From positions 8,166,501 through 8,230,500 of the forward strand of contig NZ_CP082161.1 of the NCBI RefSeq assembly GCF_023101665.1: 64,000 bases of DNA, given 5' to 3'. Shown here in pieces: positions 43,985-54,025 of this stretch (positions are counted from its first letter, which is position 1; each line of letters begins with the position of its first letter). The notes under the pieces are model-generated. The model was not told the DNA's origin. It was given only the letters and a program-made list of their open reading frames with translations, and made no database searches. The position numbers were made by a program, and so were the translations under genes. Source of the stretch: Bradyrhizobium sp. 195. GTDB lineage: Bacteria > Pseudomonadota > Alphaproteobacteria > Rhizobiales > Xanthobacteraceae.

Positions 43985-44749
43985 ATGGATGCGCGTATCG
44001 GCACTACAACCGAGGTCGACAGTCGGCCGGCTAACAATCTGTTACGGCGCCTGAACGCGGCGGATTACGCGTTGCTTGCGCCCGACGTCTCCGTCGAGGA
44101 CTGCTCGGCCAGCCAGCTGCTCTACAATCCCGGCGACGACGTCCAGGTCGTCCACTTCCCCTGTGGTCCCTCGCTCGCGACCTTTCTCGTCCCCAACGAG
44201 GACGGCCGCGACGTCGAAACCATCCTGGTCGGCCGCGAGGGCGCGGTGGGCGGCATCGTTAGCGAGGGATTCCTGCCGGCCTATACCCGGATCTGCGTGA
44301 AATTCGGCGGGCCGTTTGCGCGCGTTCATGTCGCCAAGCTGGAAGCGGCCAAGCTGCGCTCGGCGTCGTTGCGCAACATCTTCGCCCGCTATGCCGATTG
44401 CATGCTGGCGCAGATCTTCCAGTCGACCGCCTGCAACGCGATCCATTCGATCGAGCAGCGGACCGCCAAATGGATCCTGGCGGCGATGGAGCGGACCGGC
44501 GACGAGAACAGCGTACCCCTGACGCACGAACAGCTTGCGACGCTGCTCGGCGTTGGCCGCAGCTATGCCAGCCGCGTGCTTCAGTCGTTCAAGGCAGAAC
44601 GGATTCTCGACACCAGGCGCGGATCGATCCTGGTTCGCAGCCGCGACGGCCTGAGGCTTCGCGCCTGCCTGTGCAACGACGCGGTGAAAATGCACTTCGA
44701 GGAGGTGCTGCGCGGCGTCTATCCGACCGAGGAGCGAGAGGCCGGATAA
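43985..44749 (+). CDS. Crp/Fnr-family transcriptional regulator
   Basis: 254 residues. An N-terminal cyclic-nucleotide-binding-like beta barrel (about 35-140, with LLYNPGDDVQVVHFPCGP and VGREGAVGG), a long dimer helix, and a C-terminal winged helix-turn-helix (EQLATLLGVGRSYASRVLQSFKAERI). It lacks the N-terminal four-cysteine cluster of oxygen-sensing FNR, so it probably senses another signal. It is divergent from the receiver-domain gene, which suggests linked control. Confidence 0.9.
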   Translation: MDARIGTTTEVDSRPANNLLRRLNAADYALLAPDVSVEDCSASQLLYNPGDDVQVVHFPCGPSLATFLVPNEDGRDVETILVGREGAVGGIVSEGFLPAYTRICVKFGGPFARVHVAKLEAAKLRSASLRNIFARYADCMLAQIFQSTACNAIHSIEQRTAKWILAAMERTGDENSVPLTHEQLATLLGVGRSYASRVLQSFKAERILDTRRGSILVRSRDGLRLRACLCNDAVKMHFEEVLRGVYPTEEREAG

Positions 44750-44756
44750 CGAGCCG

Positions 44757-44925
44757 TTCTTCCTTTTCCCCCGGTGGGAGAAGGTGGCGCGCGCACTGCG
44801 CGCGTCGGATGAGAGGTTCTATCCGCGAACTCGCCTAGGTGCGAGAGACCCCTCGCCCCAATGAGCTTGTGGCAAATAGCGGAGCTGCCCTCTCCCGCAA
44901 GGCGAGAGGGCACGGTCATGCGCGG
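44757..44925. repeat. Intergenic repeat, family F (CTCTCCC type)
   Basis: A composite palindromic element: GGTGGGAGAAGGTGGCGCGC near one end and GCCCTCTCCCGCAAGGCGAG near the other, with smaller hairpins between. It has the look of the CCCTCTCCC-type repeats common in Hyphomicrobiales. It lies just upstream of the Lgt-like gene. Confidence 0.55.
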
Positions 44926-44961
44926 CGCTTTTCCGGTCGTACCGTGCTATACTCTCCCCGC

Positions 44962-45678
44962 ATGAGCGGGGCCGTTCTTCACACCATCTTCGACATCCTG
45001 GCGTGGCTGGCGGCGGCCGTCGCCGTCTACTGGCTGTCGCGGCGGCGCCTGCAGTTTCCGGCACAATCCTTCGAGCTGCCCTATATTGCCGCGCTGGTGT
45101 TCGGTGCGGGTCTCGGCGCCTATCTGTTCGGCTCGGCCAATCTGTGGTTGTCGGGTCAGAGCGGCATTGCGCGCTCGGTGGAGGGCGCCCTGGCTGGCGG
45201 CATCGTGGCGATCGAGCTCTACAAATGGTCCGCGGGGATCACGGTCCGAACCGGCGCGCGGTTTGCGCTGCCGCTGGCGCTCGGCATCGCGATCGGCCGG
45301 CTCGGCTGCTACTTCGCCGGCCTTGACGATTTCACCTATGGTACGCCGACCGCGCTGCCCTTCGGCCATGATTTCGGTGACGGCGTTCTGCGCCATCCCG
45401 TGCAGCTCTATGAGAGCGCGGCCATGGCCGTATTCGCTCTGCTCTATGTGCCGGCGGTCTTGAACCGGAACGCCTCTGTGATCACCAATGGTTTCTACCT
45501 GGTGCTCGCCTATTACGGAGCGCAACGCTTTCTGTGGGAATTCCTCAAACCCTACGGCCCGCTGATCGGTCCCCTCACCCTGTTTCACCTGCTGTCGCTG
45601 TCCATCCTGCTCTACGCCGCATTCATGCTGGCGACGGCCCCCAAAGCGAGACCTGTGCATGAACGCGCCGTTGCGTAA
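44962..45678 (+). CDS. Divergent Lgt-like (prolipoprotein diacylglyceryl transferase family) membrane protein
   Basis: 238 residues, about seven hydrophobic segments. The Lgt-family core is visible: IGRLGCYFAGLDDFTYG (about 111-127) where Lgt has GRxGNFxNxExxG, and HPVQLYES (145-152) matching the HPSQLYE motif. The Asn residues and Glu of the true Lgt signature are changed, and the protein is shorter than normal Lgt, so it may transfer a lipid group to something other than prolipoprotein or act differently. It overlaps the start of the radical SAM gene by 20 bases, so the two are co-translated. Confidence 0.82.
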   Translation: MSGAVLHTIFDILAWLAAAVAVYWLSRRRLQFPAQSFELPYIAALVFGAGLGAYLFGSANLWLSGQSGIARSVEGALAGGIVAIELYKWSAGITVRTGARFALPLALGIAIGRLGCYFAGLDDFTYGTPTALPFGHDFGDGVLRHPVQLYESAAMAVFALLYVPAVLNRNASVITNGFYLVLAYYGAQRFLWEFLKPYGPLIGPLTLFHLLSLSILLYAAFMLATAPKARPVHERAVA

Positions 45679-47089
45679 GTCGCGTCCCTATATCTTCTGG
45701 GGCCAGACCCAATCCCTGTGCGAGACCTGCCTGAAGCTGGTGCCGACCAAGATCCAGATCCAAGACAACGAGGTCTGGTACGAAAAGCGCTGCAGGGAGC
45801 ACGGCGTCCAATCGACGCTGGTGTCGACGGATGCCGCCTATTGGCGTCTGTGCAAGGATTTCATCAAGCCCGGCGATCGGCCGCTGCAATTCCAGCAGCG
45901 CACGGAATTCGGCTGTCCCTATGATTGCGGTCTCTGTTCCGACCACGAGCAGCATTCCTGCCTGGCTCTGATCGAGATCACCGAGCACTGCAATCTCACC
46001 TGCCCGGTCTGCTTCGCGGAATCCTCGCCAACACGAACGAAATTCACCCCGCTCGCAACGGTCGAGAAGATGCTGGACGCGCTGGTCGCAAGCGAGGGCG
46101 AGCCTGATCTGGTGCAGATTTCCGGCGGCGAGCCGACGCTGCACCCGGATTTCTTCGAGATCCTGGACGCGGTGCGCGCCCGCCCGATCCGCCACGTCAT
46201 GATCAACACCAACGGCCTGCGCATCGCCCGCGAAAAGGATTTCGTGGCGCGGCTGGCCGAGAACAAGCGCGGGCTGGAGGTCTATCTCCAGTTCGATTCG
46301 CTGCAGCGCGATGCGCTGATCAACCTGCGCGGCGCGGATTTGCGCAAGATTCGTCAGCAAGCGCTGGAGAATCTCGAGCATTACGGCGTGTCGACCACGC
46401 TGGTCGCGACCATCAAGCGCGGCGTCAACGAGGCCGAGATCGGCGATATCGTCCGCCACGCGCTCACCTGGAAGTGCGTGCGCGGCGTCACGCTGCAGCC
46501 GGTGCAGGACGCCGGCCGCAACGAGAATTTCGACAAGAATACCGACCGCATCATGCTGTCGGAGATCCGCAAGCGCGTGATCGAGACCGGCGTGTTCGGC
46601 GACAAGGACATGATTCCGCTGCCCTGCAACCCCGAAAGCATCTCGATCGGTTACGGCCTGCGCAATGGCGAGAAGGTGCTGCCGCTGACCTCGCTGATCC
46701 CGCAGGAGCAGCTGGTCGCGGTGATGCCCAACACCATCAGCCCGGAGAAATATCCGATGCTGCGCGAGAAATTCGTCGATCTGTTTTCGCTGTCGTCGGG
46801 GCCGCTCAACACCAGCGAGCGGGTCTGCGAGCTGCTGTGCTGCCTGCCGAGCTTCGAGGTGCCGGAAGGACTCTCCTACGAGAACGTGTTCCGTGTCACC
46901 ATCGTGCAGTTTCTCGACCGCTTCAATTTCTGCGTCGGCAACGTCAAGCGCAGCTGCATCCATTTCGTGACGGAGCAGGGCGCGATCATTCCATTCGACA
47001 CCTACAATCTGTTCTACCGCAACGGCAAGATCGACGGCATCCGCACCGCGCTTGCCGCGCAGGCGAGGGAAGGGGTCTTGCAGGAATGA
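45659..47089 (+). CDS. Multi-cluster radical SAM enzyme, COG1964/Tes-like
   Basis: 476 residues. The radical-SAM motif is CNLTCPVC (Cys111, 115, 118) with ISGGEP at 154-159. An N-terminal zinc- or iron-knuckle (Cys21, Cys24, Cys45) and a second cluster CPYDCGLC (Cys86, 90, 93; then Cys101) precede it, and the C-terminal half adds Cys390, 394, 395, 425 and 433. This layout is that of the COG1964 group, which includes the archaeal tetraether synthase that joins lipid tails. The true substrate here is unknown. It overlaps both neighbours, forming a three-gene unit. Confidence 0.85.
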   Translation: MNAPLRKSRPYIFWGQTQSLCETCLKLVPTKIQIQDNEVWYEKRCREHGVQSTLVSTDAAYWRLCKDFIKPGDRPLQFQQRTEFGCPYDCGLCSDHEQHSCLALIEITEHCNLTCPVCFAESSPTRTKFTPLATVEKMLDALVASEGEPDLVQISGGEPTLHPDFFEILDAVRARPIRHVMINTNGLRIAREKDFVARLAENKRGLEVYLQFDSLQRDALINLRGADLRKIRQQALENLEHYGVSTTLVATIKRGVNEAEIGDIVRHALTWKCVRGVTLQPVQDAGRNENFDKNTDRIMLSEIRKRVIETGVFGDKDMIPLPCNPESISIGYGLRNGEKVLPLTSLIPQEQLVAVMPNTISPEKYPMLREKFVDLFSLSSGPLNTSERVCELLCCLPSFEVPEGLSYENVFRVTIVQFLDRFNFCVGNVKRSCIHFVTEQGAIIPFDTYNLFYRNGKIDGIRTALAAQAREGVLQE

Positions 47090-47379
47090 GCATCAGCGAC
47101 GCACCGCCACCGGCACCCCCGGGTCCGCCTCCTGCCCCGACGGAAAAGCGCAGCGGCTGCCTGACCGCGCTCATGGCGATCTTCGGGATCCTCATGCTGC
47201 TGCCGGGTGCCTGTGCGCTGATCTTCGGCGGAATGTCGGTGGTCGAGGATGGCCGGATCGCCTCCGACATCGCACCACTGGTCTTTCTGGGCCTGGTCGT
47301 GGGAATAGGCGGGATCGCCCTGATCTGGGCGGCCATCAAGGGGCGGAAGGCCCCCGCCCATCCTGGAACGCAAGCCTAA
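47086..47379 (+). CDS. Small two-helix membrane protein in the radical SAM operon
   Basis: 97 residues. A proline-rich N-terminus (DAPPPAPPGPPPAPTEKRS) is followed by two transmembrane segments (LTALMAIFGILMLLPGACAL and LVFLGLVVGIGGIALIWAA). The ATG overlaps the stop of the radical SAM gene by ATGA, and a GGA lies just upstream, so translation is coupled. No family recognised; it could anchor the enzyme at the membrane. Confidence 0.8.
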   Translation: MSISDAPPPAPPGPPPAPTEKRSGCLTALMAIFGILMLLPGACALIFGGMSVVEDGRIASDIAPLVFLGLVVGIGGIALIWAAIKGRKAPAHPGTQA

Positions 47380-47430
47380 ACCCCGGGAATCTCCGGACAA
47401 AATTCAATCAACCAACGGCCAAAGAACACA

Positions 47431-47459
47431 TTGTTTTTTTGGCGGTTTTTGCATATATT
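47431..47459 (+). promoter_or_regulatory. Sigma70-type promoter for typA or a short leader RNA
   Basis: TTGTTT, 17 bases, then TATATT. Both boxes are close to consensus and the region is markedly AT-rich. Transcription would begin near 47466, about 150 bp before the typA start. Confidence 0.6.
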
Positions 47460-47478
47460 GCGCCGCAACGCGTAGGGT

Positions 47479-47507
47479 GCCCGGTCAAGATGGCCGGGCT
47501 TCCTTTT
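47479..47507 (+). terminator. Terminator-like hairpin in the typA leader (possible attenuator)
   Basis: GCCCGG and CCGGGC flank a nine-base loop, followed by TTCCTTTTT. It lies about 13 bases after the likely transcription start and 110 bases before typA, so it may end a very short leader transcript or act as an attenuator. Confidence 0.5.
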
Positions 47508-47617
47508 TGGGCGGCGAGCGCCCGTTTCCAGTCTTCCAGCGTTATTTCGAGAAGAGGTCCCGGTCCGACCGGCGAGATCGCGCTTAACCCATTGTTCGAA
47601 CGCAAAGAAGCTCACTC

Positions 47618-49444
<1,827 letters not shown>

Positions 49445-49465
49445 GCCGCCGCACTCCGCAGTGCC

Positions 49466-49543
49466 GTAGGGTGGGCAAAGCGCAAGCGTGCCCACCACTT
49501 GAGAATGGTGGGCACGGCGCAAGAGCGCCTTTGCCCACCCTAC
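49466..49543. repeat. Intergenic palindromic repeat, family A copy 6 (short form)
   Basis: 78 bp, GTAGGGTGGGCAAAGCGCAA ... CTTTGCCCACCCTAC, in the orientation of copies 1 and 5. The central spacer is about 12 bases shorter than in the others. Confidence 0.9.
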
Positions 49544-49663
49544 GAGACCGTCTCTGGAATATTGAATCACCCGCTCCGAAGCGCTGTTGCGCACATGGGC
49601 GGGTGATGACGGCTATTCGCGTAGCGGCTTCAGCACACCCAGCGAACGTGCTAGAGCCCACCC

Positions 49664-50908
49664 ATGTCCCTCCCCTCCTCCGTCGACGTCGCGATCATCG
49701 GCGCTGGCGCCGCCGGCCTCGGCGCGGCGCATGCGCTGGCGGGCCGCGGCCTCGTCGTGATCGTGCTGGAGGCGCGTAACAGGCTCGGCGGCCGGGCCTG
49801 GACCGTGCAGGCCTCGCCTGAAGTGACCTTCGACGTCGGCTGCGGCTGGCTGCACTCGGCGGACAAGAACTCCTTCGTCACAATCGCGAAACAGCTGGGT
49901 TTCGAGCTCAACAAGGACCTGCCGCCCTGGCGCGAGCGCGCTTATGGCAACGCGTTTCCGCAAAGCGAGCGCGACGATTTCCTGCGCGCGATGGATACGT
50001 TCTACGAGCGCCTCTGGCAGGCCGCGCAAAAGGGCAAGGACGAGCCCGCGAGCCTGAGCCTGGAGCCCGGCAATCGCTGGAATCCGATGATCGACGCGGT
50101 CTCGACCTACATCAACGGCTGCGAATTGAAAGACATGTCGACGCTGGACTGGGATACCTATGAGGACAGTGATCTCAACTGGCGCGTCCGGCGCGGCTAT
50201 GGCGCGCTGATTGCCGCCTATGGCGCCTCCTGCCCGGTGGCGTTGAACTGCAAGGTCGGGCTGATCGATCATTCGGACAAGCGCATCCGGATCGAGACAT
50301 CTCAGGGCACGCTGACTGCCGACAAGGTGATCGTCACCGTCCCGACCAACCTGATTGCCGATGAGGCGATCCGCTTCTCACCGCCCTTGCCGTCCAAGGT
50401 CGACGCAGCAGCCGGCCTGCCGCTCGGCGTCGACGACAAGGTGACGCTGGCGCTCGAAGACGCCGAAGCCTTCCCGAAGGAAGGCAATTTGCGCGGCGCA
50501 ACCATGCGCACCGAGATGGGCACCTACCACATCCGCCCGTTCGGCCAGCCCTGCATCGAAGGTTTCTTCGGCGGCAGCTTTGCGCGCGCGCTGGAGGATT
50601 CCGGCGAAGGCGCCATTGCCGCGCATGGCATCGACGAGATCGCCGGCTTCCTCGGCAACGACATCCGCCGCAAGCTGAAGCCGCTGTATGAGTCGCGCTG
50701 GGCCCACGATCCGTTTGCGCGGGGATCGTATTCGCACGCGCTGCCCGGCCACGCCGGCGACCGCGCGGTGCTGGCTGCGCCGGTGGATGGGCGGCTGTTC
50801 TTTGCGGGCGAGGCGACGTCGCCGACTTTCTTCACGACGGCGCATGGCGCGCGGGACAGTGGGGAGCGGGCGGCGCGGGAAGTGCTGGCGGCTCGAGGCA
50901 AGCCGTAG
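49664..50908 (+). CDS. FAD-dependent amine oxidase
   Basis: 414 residues. The FAD Rossmann motif is VAIIGAGAAGLGAAHALAGRG, followed by VLEARNRLGGRAWT, the hallmark of flavin monoamine oxidases. The C-terminal GRLFFAGEATSPTFFTTAHGARDSGERAA is the second FAD contact. There is no signal peptide. It likely oxidises primary or polyamines to aldehydes, but the substrate is unknown. It stands alone with a repeat on each side. Confidence 0.9.
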   Translation: MSLPSSVDVAIIGAGAAGLGAAHALAGRGLVVIVLEARNRLGGRAWTVQASPEVTFDVGCGWLHSADKNSFVTIAKQLGFELNKDLPPWRERAYGNAFPQSERDDFLRAMDTFYERLWQAAQKGKDEPASLSLEPGNRWNPMIDAVSTYINGCELKDMSTLDWDTYEDSDLNWRVRRGYGALIAAYGASCPVALNCKVGLIDHSDKRIRIETSQGTLTADKVIVTVPTNLIADEAIRFSPPLPSKVDAAAGLPLGVDDKVTLALEDAEAFPKEGNLRGATMRTEMGTYHIRPFGQPCIEGFFGGSFARALEDSGEGAIAAHGIDEIAGFLGNDIRRKLKPLYESRWAHDPFARGSYSHALPGHAGDRAVLAAPVDGRLFFAGEATSPTFFTTAHGARDSGERAAREVLAARGKP

Positions 50909-50919
50909 CCGCGATCTCC

Positions 50920-51039
50920 GTCATTGCGAGGAGCTCTTGCGACGAAGCAATCCAGGATCCCTCCGCGGTAACGGTCTGGATTGCTTTCCGCCTTTGCCAA
51001 GGCTTCGGCGGACAGGTCCCTTCGCTCACAATGACGGGC
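50920..51039. repeat. Intergenic palindromic repeat, family C copy 4 with insertion
   Basis: GTCATTGCGAGGAGCTCTTG ... TCGCTCACAATGAC. About 40 extra bases (GCCTTTGCCAAGGCTTCGGC and GGAC) sit inside the right half. The inner GAAGCAATCCAGG / CTGGATTGC pair is intact. Confidence 0.85.
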
Positions 51040-51446
51040 TACTCAATCACCTGCGCCCGCAAATCAGCATCGGGCACGAAGCACGAATCATACTTCCCGA
51101 AGATGCGATAGCGATTGCGTGCGACGAGGCTGTAGATGAAATCACGCAGCGGCTTTGGCACCGCGAATAGCGCGCGCACCCAGCTCCAGCCCGGCAGCTG
51201 CGACAGCACCGTCAGCGCGGCGTCGGACTTCATGAATACCTCGCCGCCATGAACCACCGCATTGGTGTCGGGATCCTCCGGATCGATACCAAATGTCCGC
51301 GCGAGGCGGGTCCCATAATCCGACTGGATCGGCGTGAACCGAAACAGCTTCGCCGTGTCGCGCTTCGCGACGAAGCGCACCCAGCGCGAGCAGAAGATGC
51401 AGACGCCGTCGAACAGGATGACGTCGTCATCGGGCCATTTGCGCAT
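51039..51446 (-). CDS. DCC-family (DUF393) thiol-disulfide oxidoreductase-like protein
   Basis: 135 residues. The family motif DGVCIFCSRWVRF gives the two-cysteine active site Cys-x2-Cys after the DG(V/I) strand. Redox function is inferred from the motif. It begins within one base of the stop of the upstream hydrolase gene (TGATG), so the two are co-translated. The frame extends further upstream, but MRKWPDDDVILFDG is the sensible start. Confidence 0.9.
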   Translation of the reverse strand: MRKWPDDDVILFDGVCIFCSRWVRFVAKRDTAKLFRFTPIQSDYGTRLARTFGIDPEDPDTNAVVHGGEVFMKSDAALTVLSQLPGWSWVRALFAVPKPLRDFIYSLVARNRYRIFGKYDSCFVPDADLRAQVIE

Positions 51447-52357
51447 CAGCGATCGTCCCGCGGCTTCTTCGTCGCCATTGGCATTGCCGGGTTCAGCGCA
51501 CGCCCGAGCGCGTCGCTTGCGGCTTTGACCCCGGCTTCGCTCTCGATCAACCAATGCCCCTCGCTGCCGACGGCCGGCAAGGCGCGAAAATCGGCCTTGC
51601 CGCCGCTGCTGCGAAACGCATCGACCAACGCTCTCGAAAATGCCGGCGAGAAATAACTGTCGTTATCCGCGACGAGCCACGTGACAGGAATGCGTGCGCC
51701 CCTTCCGAACTCCGCAGCGGCGGCACGAAGCGAGTGTGGCGCGCAGATGCGGTTCGGCTCGTCATTGGCATGGCCGCCGCGGCCCGGCGCGAACACCGTG
51801 ATCGCGGAGATCGCTTTCGGATCGGCATTGGCGAGTGCCAGCACGCCCCAGCCGCCGGCGGAATGGCCGATCACGATGGCGGCCTCCTTGCGAATGAAAT
51901 CCTGCTTCCGCAAATGATCCAGCGCGAGCCAGATTTGCTCGGCCGTTGCACGGCCCGAACGCGCATAGTCGGCCTCGTCACATCCACCCTGGTCCTCGAC
52001 ATAACGCCCGCCGGTTGCACCATGGCCGAGCCGCTCCGGCACCAGCACGGCAAAACCGCGCGCGACGAGATAGGTGGCGAGCGGACGGTATTCCGGCTGC
52101 GGCATCTGCGCACGACGCAAGCCATTCTGCGTCGAGGCGTGTGCGATCACCGCAAGCCGGAACGGACCTGCGCCTGCGGGGCGAAACAGCAGGGCATGCG
52201 CGGCAATGCCGGTATCCGGCGAAGGCACAAGCCATTCCTGTCGGCGAAGCGGTTCGCCCTCCTCTCCCGATGGGCCAAACGCGACCTGAGCGCACAAAGG
52301 CGGCGCAGTCAGCAAGGCCAGCAGAGACAGGAGCGCGATGGTGTTGAGGAGCCGCAT
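51446..52357 (-). CDS. Exported alpha/beta hydrolase
   Basis: About 303 residues with a signal peptide (MRLLNTIALLSLLALLTAPPLCA). The catalytic Ser is in VIGHSAGGWG, Asp is probably in VADNDSYF, and His in SEGHWLIES. LFRPAGAGPFRLAVIAHAS is typical of the dienelactone-hydrolase/prolyl-oligopeptidase-like group. The substrate is unknown. It ends within the start of the DCC-protein gene and is divergent from the GNAT gene. Confidence 0.87.
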   Translation of the reverse strand: MRLLNTIALLSLLALLTAPPLCAQVAFGPSGEEGEPLRRQEWLVPSPDTGIAAHALLFRPAGAGPFRLAVIAHASTQNGLRRAQMPQPEYRPLATYLVARGFAVLVPERLGHGATGGRYVEDQGGCDEADYARSGRATAEQIWLALDHLRKQDFIRKEAAIVIGHSAGGWGVLALANADPKAISAITVFAPGRGGHANDEPNRICAPHSLRAAAAEFGRGARIPVTWLVADNDSYFSPAFSRALVDAFRSSGGKADFRALPAVGSEGHWLIESEAGVKAASDALGRALNPAMPMATKKPRDDR

Positions 52358-52559
52358 CAATGGCCGAGGGCGGACGAACAGCGACGGCCACACTAGTAGG
52401 AACGAATCAGCATGGGCGGACTTTCTGCGTTGCCATTGTCATTCATTCGTTGCCGCAACAGGAGTTTTGCACCGACGCAGGGCACGCCGGTGCCATTTGA
52501 TTGGCGTCTTGTCTTTTTTCGGTACAGCATGGCTAGGATACTGATGCACAAAGTCCACA

Positions 52560-52578
52560 CGTTAACCGATAATTAACG
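52560..52578. promoter_or_regulatory. Palindrome CGTTAA-N7-TTAACG before the GNAT gene
   Basis: A 6-7-6 inverted repeat 43 bp upstream of the GNAT start, in the gap between divergent genes. It could be an operator. AT-rich DNA surrounds it. Confidence 0.3.
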
Positions 52579-52621
52579 ATAGGTCTTGCCGCCGACGCGG
52601 CGACTTGGTTTGATTGCGTCC

Positions 52622-53131
52622 ATGAGCACAACCCTGATCGAGGTCCGGCCGGCCAAAGCTGCAGATGCAACTGCGGTGGCGTCCACTCATGACGAAGCTT
52701 GGCGCTCCGCCTATCAGGGCATCATTCCCGGTGCCGAGCTGGAAAAGCTCATCAACCGCCGTGGCCCACAATGGTGGGATAGCGCAATCCGCAAGGGCAG
52801 CCGCGTCAGCGTGCTCGTGTTCGGCGACAAGATCGCCGGCTACGCCAATTACGGCCGCAACCGCGCCCGCAGTCTGCATTTCGACGGCGAGGTCTACGAG
52901 CTTTATCTGCGTCCGGAATTCCAGGGGCTCGGCTTCGGCCGTCGCCTGTTCGCCGCCGCCCGCCGCGACCTGATGCAGAGCGGGTTGAAGAGCATGGTGG
53001 TGTGGGCGCTCTCGGACAACGACCCGGCGACCGAATTCTACCGGGCGCTGGGGGGCCGTATGGTGGCGCGCTCGTCGGAGCGGTTCGGGCCGAAGTCGCT
53101 CGACAAGGTTGCCTTCGCTTGGACCAATTGA
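52622..53131 (+). CDS. GNAT-family N-acetyltransferase
   Basis: 169 residues. The acetyl-CoA motif is LYLRPEFQGLGFGRRLFAAAR, preceded by a GYANYGRNRARSLHFDGEVYEL strand. The fold suggests a small-molecule or peptide acetyltransferase of unknown substrate. The in-frame TTG at 52586 is ignored in favour of the ATG at 52622 (MSTTLIEVRPA). Divergent from the hydrolase gene. Confidence 0.9.
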   Translation: MSTTLIEVRPAKAADATAVASTHDEAWRSAYQGIIPGAELEKLINRRGPQWWDSAIRKGSRVSVLVFGDKIAGYANYGRNRARSLHFDGEVYELYLRPEFQGLGFGRRLFAAARRDLMQSGLKSMVVWALSDNDPATEFYRALGGRMVARSSERFGPKSLDKVAFAWTN

Positions 53132-53220
53132 GCTGCTGAAAGCTGAATCGGCAGCGTTTCCCTTCCGTCGATACCGTTGCCTTTGAGCCGGTGATTTCCG
53201 GATTCATTATTTCACAAAAA

Positions 53221-53255
53221 CGCGATGGATCAGCGGGCCAAGCCCGCGTATGACA
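53221..53255. repeat. Remnant of a family E palindromic repeat
   Basis: GGATCAGCGGGCCAAGCCCG followed by CGTATGACAG matches the right half of family E elements (GGGTCAAGCCCACGCATGAC). The left half is absent. It lies just upstream of ppa. Confidence 0.55.
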
Positions 53256-53307
53256 GCCCAAAATCGCTGCCGGGCGCGATTTCACCTCGGCAACAACGGA
53301 GCCTTGA

Positions 53308-53844
53308 ATGCGTATCGATGCGATCTCGATCGGGAAAAACACGCCTCACGAAGTCAACGTCGTCATCGAAGTCCCCGTGGGCGGCGAACCGATCAAATAC
53401 GAGATGGACAAGGAGGCCGGCACGCTGGTGGTCGACCGCTTCCTCTACACGCCGATGCGTTACCCCGGTAATTATGGCTTCATCCCGCACACTTTGTCGG
53501 ATGACGGCGACCCCTGCGACGTCCTGATCGTCAATACCCGCGCCATCATTCCCGGCGCCGTCATGAGCGTGCGCCCGGTTGGCGTGCTGTTCATGGAGGA
53601 CGAAGCCGGCGGCGACGAGAAGATCCTGGCGGTGCCGTCGTCGAAGCTCACCCAGCGCTATGACAAGGTGAAGTCGTACTCCGACCTGCCCGACATCACG
53701 CTGCAGCAGATCCAGCACTTCTTCGAGCACTACAAGGATCTCGAGAAGGGCAAATGGGTGAAGATCCTGCGCTGGGGCGGCCCCGAGGATGCGCACAAGC
53801 TGATCCTCGAAGGCATGGATCGCGAGAAGAAGAAGAAGGGCTGA
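53308..53844 (+). CDS. ppa: Inorganic pyrophosphatase (family I)
   Basis: 178 residues, cytoplasmic. It hydrolyses pyrophosphate from biosynthetic reactions. The family signature DDGDPCDV, with three metal-binding Asp, lies near residue 67-74; [16 protein letters not shown] and [11 protein letters not shown] are also diagnostic. GGAGCC precedes the ATG at 53308. Stand-alone housekeeping gene. Confidence 0.97.
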   Translation: MRIDAISIGKNTPHEVNVVIEVPVGGEPIKYEMDKEAGTLVVDRFLYTPMRYPGNYGFIPHTLSDDGDPCDVLIVNTRAIIPGAVMSVRPVGVLFMEDEAGGDEKILAVPSSKLTQRYDKVKSYSDLPDITLQQIQHFFEHYKDLEKGKWVKILRWGGPEDAHKLILEGMDREKKKKG

Positions 53845-53850
53845 GCTTCT

Positions 53851-54016
53851 GTGTCCCGGACGCGGCGCGGCACGTCCCGGCGATGCGAAGCATCGTCCGG
53901 TGTGACGCGACGCTGGGCCGGGACCCATGCCGCCACTGGGCTCCGGCTCAGCAGCGCACCGCTACTGGACGATGCTCCGCATCGCCAGGGAAGCGTTGCG
54001 CTGCGCCCGGGGCACG
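53851..54016. repeat. Long composite intergenic repeat (family G)
   Basis: About 165 bp. GTCCCGGACGCGGCGCGGCA at the start pairs loosely with CGTTGCGCTGCGCCCGGGGC at the end, and inner GGCGATGCGAAGCATCG / CGATGCTCCGCATCGCC are clear inverted copies. It resembles family D in its core. It lies between the convergent ppa and folD genes. Confidence 0.65.
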
Positions 54017-54025
54017 AGAGTTCAG

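Noticed and set aside
44757..44925. CRISPR-like look of repeated short hairpins
   Set aside because: No regularly spaced identical repeats and no cas genes; it is a single composite palindromic element.
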